The translations under genes were made by a program, and so were the position numbers. The notes under the pieces were generated by a model, which worked only from the letters and a program-made list of their open reading frames with translations, searched no databases and was not told the DNA's origin. From Cenarchaeum symbiont of Oopsacas minuta (GTDB lineage: Archaea > Thermoproteota > Nitrososphaeria > Nitrososphaerales > Nitrosopumilaceae): DNA of 43,675 bases. Numbering within the stretch: the stretch's first letter is position 1; the number at the start of each line of letters is the position of its first letter. Below, one piece after another: positions 7,919 to 15,098 of this stretch. The stretch is from contig JAJIZT010000005.1 in NCBI GenBank assembly GCA_029948415.1, positions 1-43,675 of the forward strand, given 5' to 3'.

Positions 7919-7937
7919 AAAAACCAAGAAGGTTTTT
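7919..7937 (-). terminator. Hairpin with T-rich arm between two tail genes
   Basis: Seven-base arms AAAAACC and GGTTTTT around a 5-nt loop lie 43 bp past the stop of the 103-residue gene and just before the TATA-like box of the next unit. On the minus strand the second arm ends in five T residues, so it would suit a terminator. It may act only as U-tract termination, which is common in archaea. Confidence 0.45.
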
Positions 7938-7979
7938 AGAGGAAAGCGGGGCGATTTCCCTCATTTGTAATAAGGCAGG

Positions 7980-8291
7980 TTAGTTTATTATCTTTTCTAT
8001 TTTGTCTAATTCAGCTATTATGGCGTCTAGTACAGCTTGACGATTTTCTACAGTTAAAACTGGTTGTCCGATTAGAGGGTTTGGTGGTGGTCTGTTTGTA
8101 AAAGTCGGTCGATTATAGATGTCGAGTTTAGGAGATCCATTTTCAATAACAGGTTCTTTAACAGTTTGTATGGAGTATAAAGAAGATTGGATATGCCGAC
8201 ATTTAGATTCGAGTGCTCTTATTAGATTTCTGCATTCCTCTACTCTTACAGCTACGGGCTTTAGTTGAACGTCAATGGCATCAGCGGTCAT
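7980..8291 (-). CDS. Small helical tail-module protein
   Basis: A 103-residue protein with an N-terminal coiled coil (VAVRVEECRNLIRALESKC), a proline-rich middle (TFTNRPPPNPLIGQP) and a C-terminal helix. ATG 8291 is chosen over an ATG 90 nt upstream because a TATA-like TTTTTAAATC at 8311-8320 lies 19 nt before it, inside the longer frame. It is a single gene between the fibre and hub units. Chaperone or adaptor roles are possible; none is shown. Confidence 0.6.
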   Translation of the reverse strand: MTADAIDVQLKPVAVRVEECRNLIRALESKCRHIQSSLYSIQTVKEPVIENGSPKLDIYNRPTFTNRPPPNPLIGQPVLTVENRQAVLDAIIAELDKIEKIIN

Positions 8292-8310
8292 GTTTAGTTT
8301 GAAACAGGTT

Positions 8311-8320
8311 GATTTAAAAA
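8311..8320 (-). promoter_or_regulatory. TATA-like box fixing the start at 8291
   Basis: TTTTTAAATC on the minus strand, 19 nt upstream of ATG 8291. Confidence 0.55.
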
Positions 8321-8457
8321 CATATTGATTATAAAAAAGATAGTGATTGATGATGAAAATCTTGTATGATTGGCTTATCATCTACAGTTGGAGTTGGTCA
8401 TTTGTGCCTCTCATCAATGATGAAAATCTAATAGTCCTATGAGATTAGAGGTATGGT

Positions 8458-9942
8458 TTAACTTGATTGTTTATTACATAAGCCCAAATCGTGTAAGCCA
8501 TCTACTATTTGCCTGATTGCTTCGCTAATCGCTGATATTGACGGGTAATTAGAACTATATCTTACCATTTGCGGTCTTGTTACAGGTAGTACGCCAAAAA
8601 AGCCTACGTAGTCTCCTCTGTGGAATAATGAACCATCGGCGTATAAACTGCCGTCAATCTCTACACTCTTGTCAAAAGTTGAGTTATCTGATATTTCAAT
8701 ATCTTTTGCATATATCGTTCCTGCCTTTTTAGTAGACGTGCCAATGTCTGACGCCTCATTTGAATTAAAACCGACATCGCCTACTATTTCTCCGTTAAAC
8801 CTAATATCGTCTCCGTTGCTTTCCCCTAAATCTACATCATCTTTCAAGTAAACACGCCCTTTAACCTCCATGCCGCTAACCAAATCAATACTGGCAGCGT
8901 AAATATCGCCAAAACGATTAGATGATGAGCCTATCTCATGTCTTGTTGTATCGGGAAGTAAATCATTTTTGATTGTAATTGAGGAGGTGTTGGAGCCATC
9001 GCCTATCTCTACATAACCTTGCAGAAATGCAGCATTTCTAGATAGGAATGTATCTGTATTGACGACTACAGAATGTAGATTATCCCATCTGTTTATGCTA
9101 TTACCTAGACTCCACGCTTCATTTGTCGATGGTAATATATCTGAAGATATGCGACCATTAAAGGCAATCAAATCAGCTGATTCGCCTCCCAAGACGACAC
9201 TTTCGTTAAAAAACGCCTCTGTGTCGATGTCGAATCTGCCTGCATCGGCGTTTATTTCTATGTCGAGAGGATTATCATCTGTGCCAATACGCATAAGCAA
9301 TTTTGCAGTAGAGTCATCTGAACCTGTCCAAAATTTGTGTTGCTGTGTGGCGTAATAGTCTAGTCTTTTACCTCCACCGTCTCCTATATTATAGTCTATT
9401 TTCTCCCTACTTGTTTGTCCGTTGGGTCCGAAAAAAATGGCTAATGGTCCTTCTATAAATTGTGAGCTAATAATCATGTTTGGAAAAATAAAATTGCCAA
9501 TTCTATTATACAATGTCATCTCATCTCGGTTAAATTGGATACGAGGTATTGAGTCGTCTCCTGTTTTTATCTCAAGTCTGTCAGCCTCTCCAAGTGTAAT
9601 CTCTATACCCTCTTCTAAAGCATTTGTACTACGGCGTCTTATCGAATTCCTTTGTAACCCAAAAAATAAAAATTCGTCTCCATCCATGTTTGCAGGATAA
9701 AGAGCTTTCATGGATTCTGGAACAGTTGTATCGTCTAGTTCCCAAAAATCACTAGCAACGACTCCACCGCCGCTATTATTTGATAAATGTGCAGCTCGTA
9801 AAAGTGCTGCGTCAACTAGAGGCGTGTAAAAATTGGCAGGGATAACAGGTCTTTTATTTGATAATTCTGTCGCTGTTCTTTTACGAGTTCTTTGCGCCCT
9901 AACTTCATTTCCAAGTCTTGAGTCTCCTTCACGAAAAGCCAA
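8458..9942 (-). CDS. Tail fibre with repeated 'G.S..R...IYA' segments
   Basis: A 494-residue, Asn/Asp/Gly-rich fibre. Three related segments near residues 270, 330 and 395 read SLGNSINRWDNLHSVVV, EIGSSSNRFGDIYAASI and DIGTSTKKAGTIYAKDI. This is the repeat type known from trimeric fibres of marine and environmental tailed phages. The N-terminus (FREGDSRLGNEVRAQRTRKR) is basic and could anchor to the tail. No C-terminal S74 peptidase motif is seen. The start is TTG 9942: no ATG lies near, and a TATA-like box sits 22 nt upstream at 9965-9974. It probably binds the host surface. Confidence 0.75.
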   Translation of the reverse strand: MAFREGDSRLGNEVRAQRTRKRTATELSNKRPVIPANFYTPLVDAALLRAAHLSNNSGGGVVASDFWELDDTTVPESMKALYPANMDGDEFLFFGLQRNSIRRRSTNALEEGIEITLGEADRLEIKTGDDSIPRIQFNRDEMTLYNRIGNFIFPNMIISSQFIEGPLAIFFGPNGQTSREKIDYNIGDGGGKRLDYYATQQHKFWTGSDDSTAKLLMRIGTDDNPLDIEINADAGRFDIDTEAFFNESVVLGGESADLIAFNGRISSDILPSTNEAWSLGNSINRWDNLHSVVVNTDTFLSRNAAFLQGYVEIGDGSNTSSITIKNDLLPDTTRHEIGSSSNRFGDIYAASIDLVSGMEVKGRVYLKDDVDLGESNGDDIRFNGEIVGDVGFNSNEASDIGTSTKKAGTIYAKDIEISDNSTFDKSVEIDGSLYADGSLFHRGDYVGFFGVLPVTRPQMVRYSSNYPSISAISEAIRQIVDGLHDLGLCNKQSS

Positions 9943-9964
9943 TATTATGCTTAAAGTCTTTAAG

Positions 9965-9974
9965 TATATTAATC
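9965..9974 (-). promoter_or_regulatory. TATA-like box for the tail fibre
   Basis: Minus-strand GATTAATATA, identical to the plus-strand box at 1002-1011, lies 22 nt before the TTG start of the fibre and overlaps the last codons of the upstream gene. Confidence 0.55.
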
Positions 9975-10145
9975 TAAAAGATCAGCAACGATAAGAGTTT
10001 GAGTTGAGACGTCCATATTTTCAATCTCCGTATTATTCATTTCAAATACGCAATGCGGACAAACTTCCCATGCGTATAATTTATCCTCTATTTCTATTAG
10101 TGTGTTTTCTAGAGGACTGTCATGTTTTTTACATTTACGGATCAT
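9969..10145 (-). CDS. Small Cys/His protein at the end of the replication operon
   Basis: A 58-residue protein with C(5)..H(8) near the N-terminus and CPHC in the middle, so probably one zinc site. It overlaps the upstream gene by 11 bp and is the last gene of the long minus-strand operon. Family unknown. Confidence 0.6.
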   Translation of the reverse strand: MIRKCKKHDSPLENTLIEIEDKLYAWEVCPHCVFEMNNTEIENMDVSTQTLIVADLLD

Positions 10146-10509
10146 CTTGCTTGACCTCCTCTATGTATGCGTCTAGTCCGATTTTAACTGGTTCTTGTAT
10201 GATGTCAAAATTGTTTTTAGTTTGTCCTACTTGATTCTGTATAGCATTTAGATTATCTTTGTTTTCATTTATCCATTCAACAATATGCTTTACCTGCTTT
10301 ACAAAATATTTCGGTTCGTACAAACACGAAAAATTACCAAAGTCTAATTTGATATTGTACTCATCGCCAGCAAGATGGACTAGAGATATTCCTTTGATGT
10401 GGTCGCATTCGTCATGGCCGATTGGTTTGTGATGCATGGGTGTTCCTATCATTTCTCTTCCCATCGCTATTTTTTTCATTAATATTGAATAGTCATCATC
10501 GTCATTCAT
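10135..10509 (-). CDS. Hypothetical protein
   Basis: A 124-residue acidic protein. It contains HHKPIGHDECDH (about 26-37), a His/Cys-rich stretch that could bind a metal, followed by a beta-strand pair (YNIKLDFGNFSCLYEP) and a helical C-terminal half. No family recognised. ATGA-coupled to the upstream zinc gene. Confidence 0.6.
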   Translation of the reverse strand: MNDDDDYSILMKKIAMGREMIGTPMHHKPIGHDECDHIKGISLVHLAGDEYNIKLDFGNFSCLYEPKYFVKQVKHIVEWINENKDNLNAIQNQVGQTKNNFDIIQEPVKIGLDAYIEEVKQDDP

Positions 10510-10844
10510 TTTTGGATTTTCCCTCCGTCAGATTTGTATTCATTACATTCGCATCGCTCTCTTGGATAAATGTCGGGTTTTGATTCTTTGCACCTGCCAT
10601 ATTGCTTGCCATTTTTTCTTTTTCTATGAGATATCGCATCGTGATTGCAGTTTAAGCAAGTAAAAACAACATGTACTGGAAGCCCCATGTTTGGCAAAAT
10701 GCTTTTTGGTATCATGTAATGAGGTGGTTTTGGATCACGTTCTACACATTCAAAATGATATGATTTATCATTATATACACATATTTCAGATGTTAATGGA
10801 TCGCCACACAAGGCACATTTTTTTCTAGTCAAACCATTCTCCAC
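10506..10844 (-). CDS. Zinc-finger protein, LIM-like knuckle
   Basis: A 112-residue protein with CALC(10-13) followed about 20 residues later by HFEC, a CxxC/HxxC arrangement like a LIM or treble-clef half. A second set follows (CLNC, GRC, CECN). The start is GTG 10844, overlapping the repeat-protein gene by 20 bp. Nucleic-acid or protein binding is likely; function unknown. Confidence 0.65.
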   Translation of the reverse strand: MENGLTRKKCALCGDPLTSEICVYNDKSYHFECVERDPKPPHYMIPKSILPNMGLPVHVVFTCLNCNHDAISHRKRKNGKQYGRCKESKPDIYPRERCECNEYKSDGGKIQK

Positions 10845-11424
10845 TTGTATATTTTGGGTTTTGGATGCGGTTAAGATGGCGTCTCTGCTTTAGTTCATTT
10901 TGGTGTTCTTTTACATCGGGACGTTGGCGGTATTTCCGTTTGTGTTCTTTTACCTCGGGACGTTGGTAGTATTTCCGTTTGTGTTCTTTTACCTCGGGAC
11001 GTTGGTAGTATTTCCGTTGGTGTTCTTTTACCTCGGGACGTTGACTGTATTTCCGGTGGTGTTCTTTTACTTCGGGACGTTGACTGTATTTCCGGTGGTA
11101 TTCTTTTACCTCTGGTTGTTGGCCGTATTTCCGTTGGCGTTCTTTTACCTCGGGACGTTGGCGGTATTTCCGTTGGCGTTCTTTTACCTCGGGACGTTGA
11201 CTGTATTTCCGTTGGCGTTCTTTTACCTCGGGACGTTGGCGGTATTTCCGTCGGTGTTCTTTTACCTCTGGTTGTTGGCTGTATTTCCGTTGGTGTTCTT
11301 TTACCTCGGGACGTTGACTGTATTTCCGGTGGTATTCTTTTACTTCGGGACGTTTAGCATATTCTCTCATGTATTCGTTCTTTTTGAATTTTTTAACATG
11401 GGCGTAAAAAAGTTTACGTCTCAT
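10825..11424 (-). CDS. Basic protein made of twelve 13-residue repeats
   Basis: The 199-residue protein is almost entirely a tandem repeat of 13 residues, consensus Y.QRPEVKEH.RK, from about residue 21 to 176. Short unique ends flank it. It is extremely basic and probably one long helix. I know similar 'RPEVK..RKY' spacer repeats next to HNH or other nuclease domains in phages and organelles, but here no enzyme domain is attached. ATG 11424 forms an ATGA overlap with the nuclease-like gene upstream, so the pair may act together. Non-specific DNA binding is my inference. Confidence 0.75.
   Translation of the reverse strand: MRRKLFYAHVKKFKKNEYMREYAKRPEVKEYHRKYSQRPEVKEHQRKYSQQPEVKEHRRKYRQRPEVKERQRKYSQRPEVKERQRKYRQRPEVKERQRKYGQQPEVKEYHRKYSQRPEVKEHHRKYSQRPEVKEHQRKYYQRPEVKEHKRKYYQRPEVKEHKRKYRQRPDVKEHQNELKQRRHLNRIQNPKYTSGEWFD
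10897..11364 (-). repeat. Twelve tandem 39-bp coding repeats
   Basis: Twelve 39-bp units in frame encode the 13-residue repeats. Units differ mainly at the codons around the HQ/RQ/YH and YS/YR/YY positions while RPEVKE is kept, suggesting selection on the protein. Confidence 0.85.
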
Positions 11425-11864
11425 TTCCCAAACTCCAATAACAACTGCTCTAATCTTTCCGTATAGGATATTTTCCAAGCCTTGTCGCAATCATCTCTGT
11501 CTATGATCAAACAGGTAATGTCACTATCTGCATAATCTTGATTACGACGAGTTGTGCGATTTGATTCGCCTCCTTTCTTGTGTGCGTTTCCGTCAATCTC
11601 TACGACATACAATAATTCGTTATTGCTGTTCCAAATTGAAATATCAGGGCGATATGTACGGCAGTTTGGTTTTTTTGTCGGCATGGTTTTGTATGATCCA
11701 TATATTTTGCCATCTGTCATGTCAATTTGAATATACTCGTTGTTTGCGATTATGCTATCTGCATATTCTGATTTTTTGCGTAAATGGTATACGATCTCGT
11801 TCCGTTCTGATGTATCGTCATGAGTGATGTTTTTGTTAAGCCATTGATTGTATTTATGGTTCAT
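11421..11864 (-). CDS. PD-(D/E)XK-like nuclease (Vsr/DUF559-type)
   Basis: In this 147-residue protein RPDISIW (D74) is followed by VVEIDGNAHKK (E89, D91) and RRNQDYADSDITCLIIDRDD. This is the D...ExD/K layout and the 'EIDG..H' signature of Vsr/DUF559-type endonuclease-like folds. The usual lysine after E-x is Asp here, as in several members. Likely roles are nicking, repair or DNA processing; the substrate is unknown. It is ATGA-coupled to the basic repeat protein downstream, which might supply DNA binding. Confidence 0.6.
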   Translation of the reverse strand: MNHKYNQWLNKNITHDDTSERNEIVYHLRKKSEYADSIIANNEYIQIDMTDGKIYGSYKTMPTKKPNCRTYRPDISIWNSNNELLYVVEIDGNAHKKGGESNRTTRRNQDYADSDITCLIIDRDDCDKAWKISYTERLEQLLLEFGK

Positions 11865-12019
11865 AGTGTTTGTTGACCTCTATGTTTTGCCTCGTGTTCG
11901 TCTTGTTCTTGCCGTGTCTTGTTGTTTAGTTTTTGTTTGCAGAATTTGCAGAATGTGTCTTTAAGTGTGCCATGATACTGTGATCTTGCTCTGTCGTGTG
12001 GGTCGTACACGTCGTTCAT
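11861..12019 (-). CDS. Small zinc-finger candidate
   Basis: A 52-residue basic protein with CKFC near residue 24 and two histidines about 20 residues on (HEAKH), which could make a C2H2-type site. ATGA overlaps at both ends support the call. Function unknown. Confidence 0.6.
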   Translation of the reverse strand: MNDVYDPHDRARSQYHGTLKDTFCKFCKQKLNNKTRQEQDEHEAKHRGQQTL

Positions 12020-12213
12020 GTCGACCTCTTTAGAATGCGTGATATTTTCATCTCAAGATTATATAGTAGATGTGCTTTGCATACTGGATCGACTTTATCG
12101 GTGTGTTTGATACATTCGAGATTTCCATTTTTGACGTTATTTATTCCCCAATACGTGCCTTTTTCATCATAATATGCAAACATTTCAAACTTTACTGACC
12201 TTTTAAACTTCAT
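12016..12213 (-). CDS. Hypothetical protein
   Basis: A 65-residue basic protein with a beta-rich N-terminus (KRSVKFEMFAYYDEKGTYWG) and a helical C-terminus. Two single cysteines, no cluster. It is ATGA-coupled to the next gene and overlaps the previous one by 11 bp. Family unknown. Confidence 0.6.
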   Translation of the reverse strand: MKFKRSVKFEMFAYYDEKGTYWGINNVKNGNLECIKHTDKVDPVCKAHLLYNLEMKISRILKRST

Positions 12214-12424
12214 TTCTAGTATACTCCATATGCTTTACAATATTCCCGTCAGTTGTGTCTATTATGACATACGTTCTGTTTTCATTCAAGGCTTCTTGTG
12301 TTCTTTCTATTACGTGAGCAAGTGTGCGTAAATCTTCTAGATTATTCTGTGCCTTTTGACGTGCCTTTTTAGAGTTACGTAGTATATATTCTAATTCTTT
12401 TGTGGATTTAAAATGCAGGATCAT
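12203..12424 (-). CDS. Small helical protein
   Basis: A 73-residue protein, mostly one charged helix (LEYILRNSKKARQKAQNNL) followed by a beta hairpin (TYVIIDTTDGNIVKHMEY). No family recognised. It is ATGA-coupled to the CxxxC protein upstream. Confidence 0.6.
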   Translation of the reverse strand: MILHFKSTKELEYILRNSKKARQKAQNNLEDLRTLAHVIERTQEALNENRTYVIIDTTDGNIVKHMEYTRNEV

Positions 12425-12867
12425 TGCATTACCTCTAATTTTTTACCACGTATTTTTGGCATTTCTTGTTGTAGTATGCCTTTTCCTATTATCTCATGTC
12501 CTTGATCAGCTGTCATGATGACACCTTGTATTTTACATTCATGTTCGCATTGTAGTTTATCAACTACTCCTAATAGTCTGCATATTGCAGGTCGGACTTC
12601 ATATATAGTACAGGTTTCATCTTTGAGATATTTACACATTATCTCATTCTTTGTTATTTCTTGTTTGTATGACATTTTTGTTAGCATTTTGTTATTTTCT
12701 TTATTGACGTTTACATATTTGAGACCGTTCAGTTTACAGTATTGTTTTATCATGTATAGCTCGTCAACACTACACCTTATTGTAGTGCATGTTTCATGAC
12801 ATTTACCTTTGCATTCTATAATTGGTATTCCTTGCCATGCTTTTTGGGTTTTTTGTGTGCGGTTCAT
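12421..12867 (-). CDS. YkgJ-like CxxxCxxC-type zinc/iron-chelating protein
   Basis: A 148-residue protein. C19, C23 and C27 (CKGKCHETC) precede MCKYLKDETCTIYEVRPAIC about 55 residues later. 'C.YL....C.IYE.RP..CR' is the signature of the YkgJ/UPF0153 family, small cysteine-cluster proteins thought to bind zinc or iron-sulfur. An extra CEHEC near residue 114 lies after the core. Cellular members have no firmly known reaction, so the viral role is open. ATGA overlaps on both sides place it in the replication operon. Confidence 0.65.
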   Translation of the reverse strand: MNRTQKTQKAWQGIPIIECKGKCHETCTTIRCSVDELYMIKQYCKLNGLKYVNVNKENNKMLTKMSYKQEITKNEIMCKYLKDETCTIYEVRPAICRLLGVVDKLQCEHECKIQGVIMTADQGHEIIGKGILQQEMPKIRGKKLEVMQ

Positions 12868-13043
12868 TCGCCATACAACTCTGCCAATTTTTTATTATTT
12901 ACCTCTGTGTTTGTTTTACAGTTGCACCAAACGGGGAACTCTCTAAAGTTTGCGGCAGGTCTTATCTCTTCAGTACAACCAGTTCCGATATGCTTGTCGT
13001 TTGCATGATGGCAGTCAGGGCACTCGTCTTTAAGTTCGTTCAT
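12864..13043 (-). CDS. Small zinc-binding protein
   Basis: A 59-residue protein with CPDCHH (8-13), TGC and CNC (about 41-43), enough for one zinc site. It begins in an ATGA overlap with the HNH gene and ends in one with the YkgJ-like gene. Function unknown. Confidence 0.65.
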   Translation of the reverse strand: MNELKDECPDCHHANDKHIGTGCTEEIRPAANFREFPVWCNCKTNTEVNNKKLAELYGE

Positions 13044-13672
13044 TTTTTATGTCCTCCAAGCACGGTTTGGGGTTTCCTGTTATTTTTAATTAACGTCATG
13101 TCTAACTTTGTTTTTACTTTATGGCACGAACTACATAATATTTGTAGATTTTCTTTATTCCATGAATCGCCACCGAGTGCTACGGCTTTAATGTGATCAA
13201 CTTCGTATGCTGGATAGAGTTCGTTGCTATTTGGTCTTGGAAATTTAGAGCTCCCTTCCATACTGTAAGGCATATTTTCTAGAATAAACTTGTCAATGTC
13301 TAAAACTCTCTTATATCGTTCATCGATTTCTTGGATCTCCTTTAATTGTTCTCGTTCTACTCGCTGCATAAATTCTTTATCAGTTTTTACGTCTTTAAGA
13401 TATTTTTTTAGCGCTTTTGCATATCGTGTTTTTGCTGATTCTGACGTCACGCCACATTTTACACATTTTTCGCCTCTTTCTTCCAATACTTTATCTCTGT
13501 AAACTGACCAAGGCATAGTGCGATTAAACCATTCAGTAGCATGAGATGATGAGCAATATACACGCTGATATTTTTCAAATTCTGATCTAGGTTTGCCACA
13601 CCAACATAGTTTATTTTTTAAATTATTTACTTCGTCTTGAGTATAATCGCTTTTTCTAATTTCACGTGCCAT
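13040..13672 (-). CDS. HNH endonuclease with a helical insertion
   Basis: A 210-residue protein. The HNH core is EVDHIKAVALGGDSW then ENLQILCSSCHKVKT: D159-H160, N173 and CxxCH at 180-184. The second zinc pair, CVKC (70-73), is separated from the DH motif by about 85 residues of charged helix (AKTRYAKALKKYLKDVKTDK and onward); in most HNH proteins this gap is far shorter. An N-terminal CWCG cluster (23-26) may form another zinc site. It probably cleaves DNA in recombination, packaging or homing. It lies in the replication operon, not beside the terminase as many phage HNH genes do. Confidence 0.85.
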   Translation of the reverse strand: MAREIRKSDYTQDEVNNLKNKLCWCGKPRSEFEKYQRVYCSSSHATEWFNRTMPWSVYRDKVLEERGEKCVKCGVTSESAKTRYAKALKKYLKDVKTDKEFMQRVEREQLKEIQEIDERYKRVLDIDKFILENMPYSMEGSSKFPRPNSNELYPAYEVDHIKAVALGGDSWNKENLQILCSSCHKVKTKLDMTLIKNNRKPQTVLGGHKK

Positions 13673-13844
13673 TATCTAATACCTCTGCATCCATTGCTGA
13701 TTCAGTTATCGTACAGTTAGTCTTGTCAAGTTTTACCTTTTGTTTTTTAACAATTTGCGTATTATTAGTATTTTCAGGTATAAACTTTGATTCTAACAAT
13801 CGTCCGACCTGTTTTACAATTATAAGGTAATTTTTATCTGTCAT
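13662..13844 (-). CDS. Small hypothetical protein
   Basis: A 60-residue protein with N-terminal helix (YLIIVKQVGRLLESKF) and a polar, probably disordered C-terminus. It overlaps the HNH start by 11 bp and starts in an ATGA overlap with a micro membrane gene. No family. Confidence 0.55.
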   Translation of the reverse strand: MTDKNYLIIVKQVGRLLESKFIPENTNNTQIVKKQKVKLDKTNCTITESAMDAEVLDNGT

Positions 13845-13936
13845 TTTAGGCTCGACGCCACCAAACCAATTATTGCCAAAGTGCTTAAACCACCACAGAT
13901 AATTCCACGTAAAAAAAACTCTGTTTCTTGATCCAT
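13841..13936 (-). CDS. Single-span micro membrane protein
   Basis: A 31-residue product: short polar N-terminus (MDQETEFFLRG), then one hydrophobic helix (IICGGLSTLAIIGLVASSL). GGAG lies about 12 nt before the ATG and the end couples by ATGA to the next gene. It resembles the single-pass proteins often found near phage lysis or membrane-docked replication genes; the role is unknown. Confidence 0.55.
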   Translation of the reverse strand: MDQETEFFLRGIICGGLSTLAIIGLVASSLK

Positions 13937-13952
13937 TATGCAGAGGCTCCTG

Positions 13953-14054
13953 TCATTTTAGAACCGATCCCAGTGCAATAAATCCTAGAATAAGGGCAGT
14001 AGCGACTACTACAAATTCACATACAAACGACATCGTAGATTTCTTTTCATTCAT
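13953..14054 (-). CDS. Single-span micro membrane protein
   Basis: A 33-residue product with a basic N-terminus (MNEKKSTMS) and one transmembrane helix (FVVVATALILGFIALGSV). It starts in an ATGA overlap with the zinc-protein gene upstream. Together with the 31-residue neighbour it forms a tandem of tiny membrane proteins inside the replication operon. Confidence 0.55.
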   Translation of the reverse strand: MNEKKSTMSFVCEFVVVATALILGFIALGSVLK

Positions 14055-14398
14055 TTTGCCAGCCTCCACCAGAGCCACTTTAGATCAAACGGTAAAAAGT
14101 GTAATTCAAATCTGTGTCCATAATCACATATTCCAAATTTTGATATTGAACGTGTGCAATGAAAGTCATCCTCGCCAAAATGGAAGCAACGTACTGGCTC
14201 GCCACAACTAGGGCATTCCTGTTTGTCTTTCCATAAGAAAAAACGTTTAGGGCATTGGTCGCATGGATATATCCGTGCAATGTACGGTCTTATATTATGC
14301 CTGTAAAAACTGTCGAGTTGGTGGCATTTGTGTCGTAGGAATATCTTTACGCGATAAAGTAGAGACAAATCCACTCCTCCAAAATTCTTGAATTTCAT
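14051..14398 (-). CDS. Zinc-finger protein with aromatic C-terminus
   Basis: A 115-residue protein: basic helical N-terminus, then CDQCPKRFF, CPSCGEPVRCFHF, HCTR and a C-terminal CDYGH. That is enough for two zinc sites, resembling a double zinc ribbon. The C-terminal LHFLPFDLKWLWWRLAK is amphipathic and Trp-rich and might dock to membrane or protein. ATG 14398 (TAATG overlap with the previous stop) is preferred over GTG 14413. Function unknown. Confidence 0.65.
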   Translation of the reverse strand: MKFKNFGGVDLSLLYRVKIFLRHKCHQLDSFYRHNIRPYIARIYPCDQCPKRFFLWKDKQECPSCGEPVRCFHFGEDDFHCTRSISKFGICDYGHRFELHFLPFDLKWLWWRLAK

Positions 14399-14850
14399 TA
14401 GTAATGGCCCCACCTGTGCTTGTGTAATACTGCAACAATCTTTTTTGTCAATCTATCAAGTTCACAATCTGTAAAATTACCTTTCAGATGACGTCTTGTT
14501 GGTTCCTTAATTAATGCCTCTAATTCTGTTGGTGTAAATTCCATATCGTATAATTCTAAATATAATGGAATGAACCGCACATCTTTTACTAGTTTGTCTA
14601 GTAAATATTCGCATTTTTTCTTTAAAATTAAAAATGCTCTATATGTAATATTAAATACTGACTTACGTACTATGCGAACATTATGCTCTTCTTCTTCTAT
14701 TATACAAGAATTACAAATGCTGTATATCAATTTAAGCTCATTGTATGTTAAAGACATGTCAAACAATGGGAATGTTCCATGATATGAAGTTTTATATGGA
14801 CTAGAACCAATATCGCTATACAATTCTAACCCTTTGGTTGTTTTAGTCAT
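14398..14850 (-). CDS. Hypothetical helical protein
   Basis: A 150-residue protein. An N-terminal 40 residues of mixed structure precede a helical region with many Leu/Tyr/Glu residues (SLTYNELKLIYSICNS; FTPTELEALIKEPTRRHLKG). No motif recognised. ATG 14850 is chosen for the ATGA overlap with the previous stop. GC is very low here (some 60-bp rows below 25%). Confidence 0.6.
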   Translation of the reverse strand: MTKTTKGLELYSDIGSSPYKTSYHGTFPLFDMSLTYNELKLIYSICNSCIIEEEEHNVRIVRKSVFNITYRAFLILKKKCEYLLDKLVKDVRFIPLYLELYDMEFTPTELEALIKEPTRRHLKGNFTDCELDRLTKKIVAVLHKHRWGHY

Positions 14851-15098
14851 ATGCATGAAAGCCTCCAAACCCCTAGTGCGTACTTGTCGCCATTATTTTC
14901 TTTTACCGCAGTTAAATCTAAATTCATATGATAATTTACCCACTGCTCAAATGCGTTCATTGAGTCTTGATGGTGTTCACCATCAATGATGAGAAAAAGG
15001 GTATGAGTTGTCTTATCATGTTCTATATCTGATGGTATACCCATGTCTTGTAAAATCAACCTATATCTGTCAAGTATATTATAATGGGATTCAGTCAT
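14847..15098 (-). CDS. Hypothetical protein
   Basis: An 83-residue protein: N-terminal helix (YNILDRYRLILQDMG), a strand pair around a metal-ligand-rich turn (LFLIIDGEHHQDS), a helix, and a terminal strand. The alpha/beta pattern hints at a small compact domain, no family recognised. ATG 15098 overlaps the previous gene by 8 bp. Confidence 0.6.
   Translation of the reverse strand: MTESHYNILDRYRLILQDMGIPSDIEHDKTTHTLFLIIDGEHHQDSMNAFEQWVNYHMNLDLTAVKENNGDKYALGVWRLSCI

Noticed and set aside
10897-11364. Regular 39-bp repeats resembling a CRISPR array.
   Set aside because: There are no spacers; units abut directly and encode an in-frame 13-residue protein repeat.
10900-11466. A 188-codon plus-strand frame full of hydrophobic repeats (VFFYLGTL.VFP).
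   Set aside because: It is the antisense of the 39-bp coding repeats; a periodic unit divisible by three keeps any frame open. The minus frame has the start/stop coupling to its neighbours.
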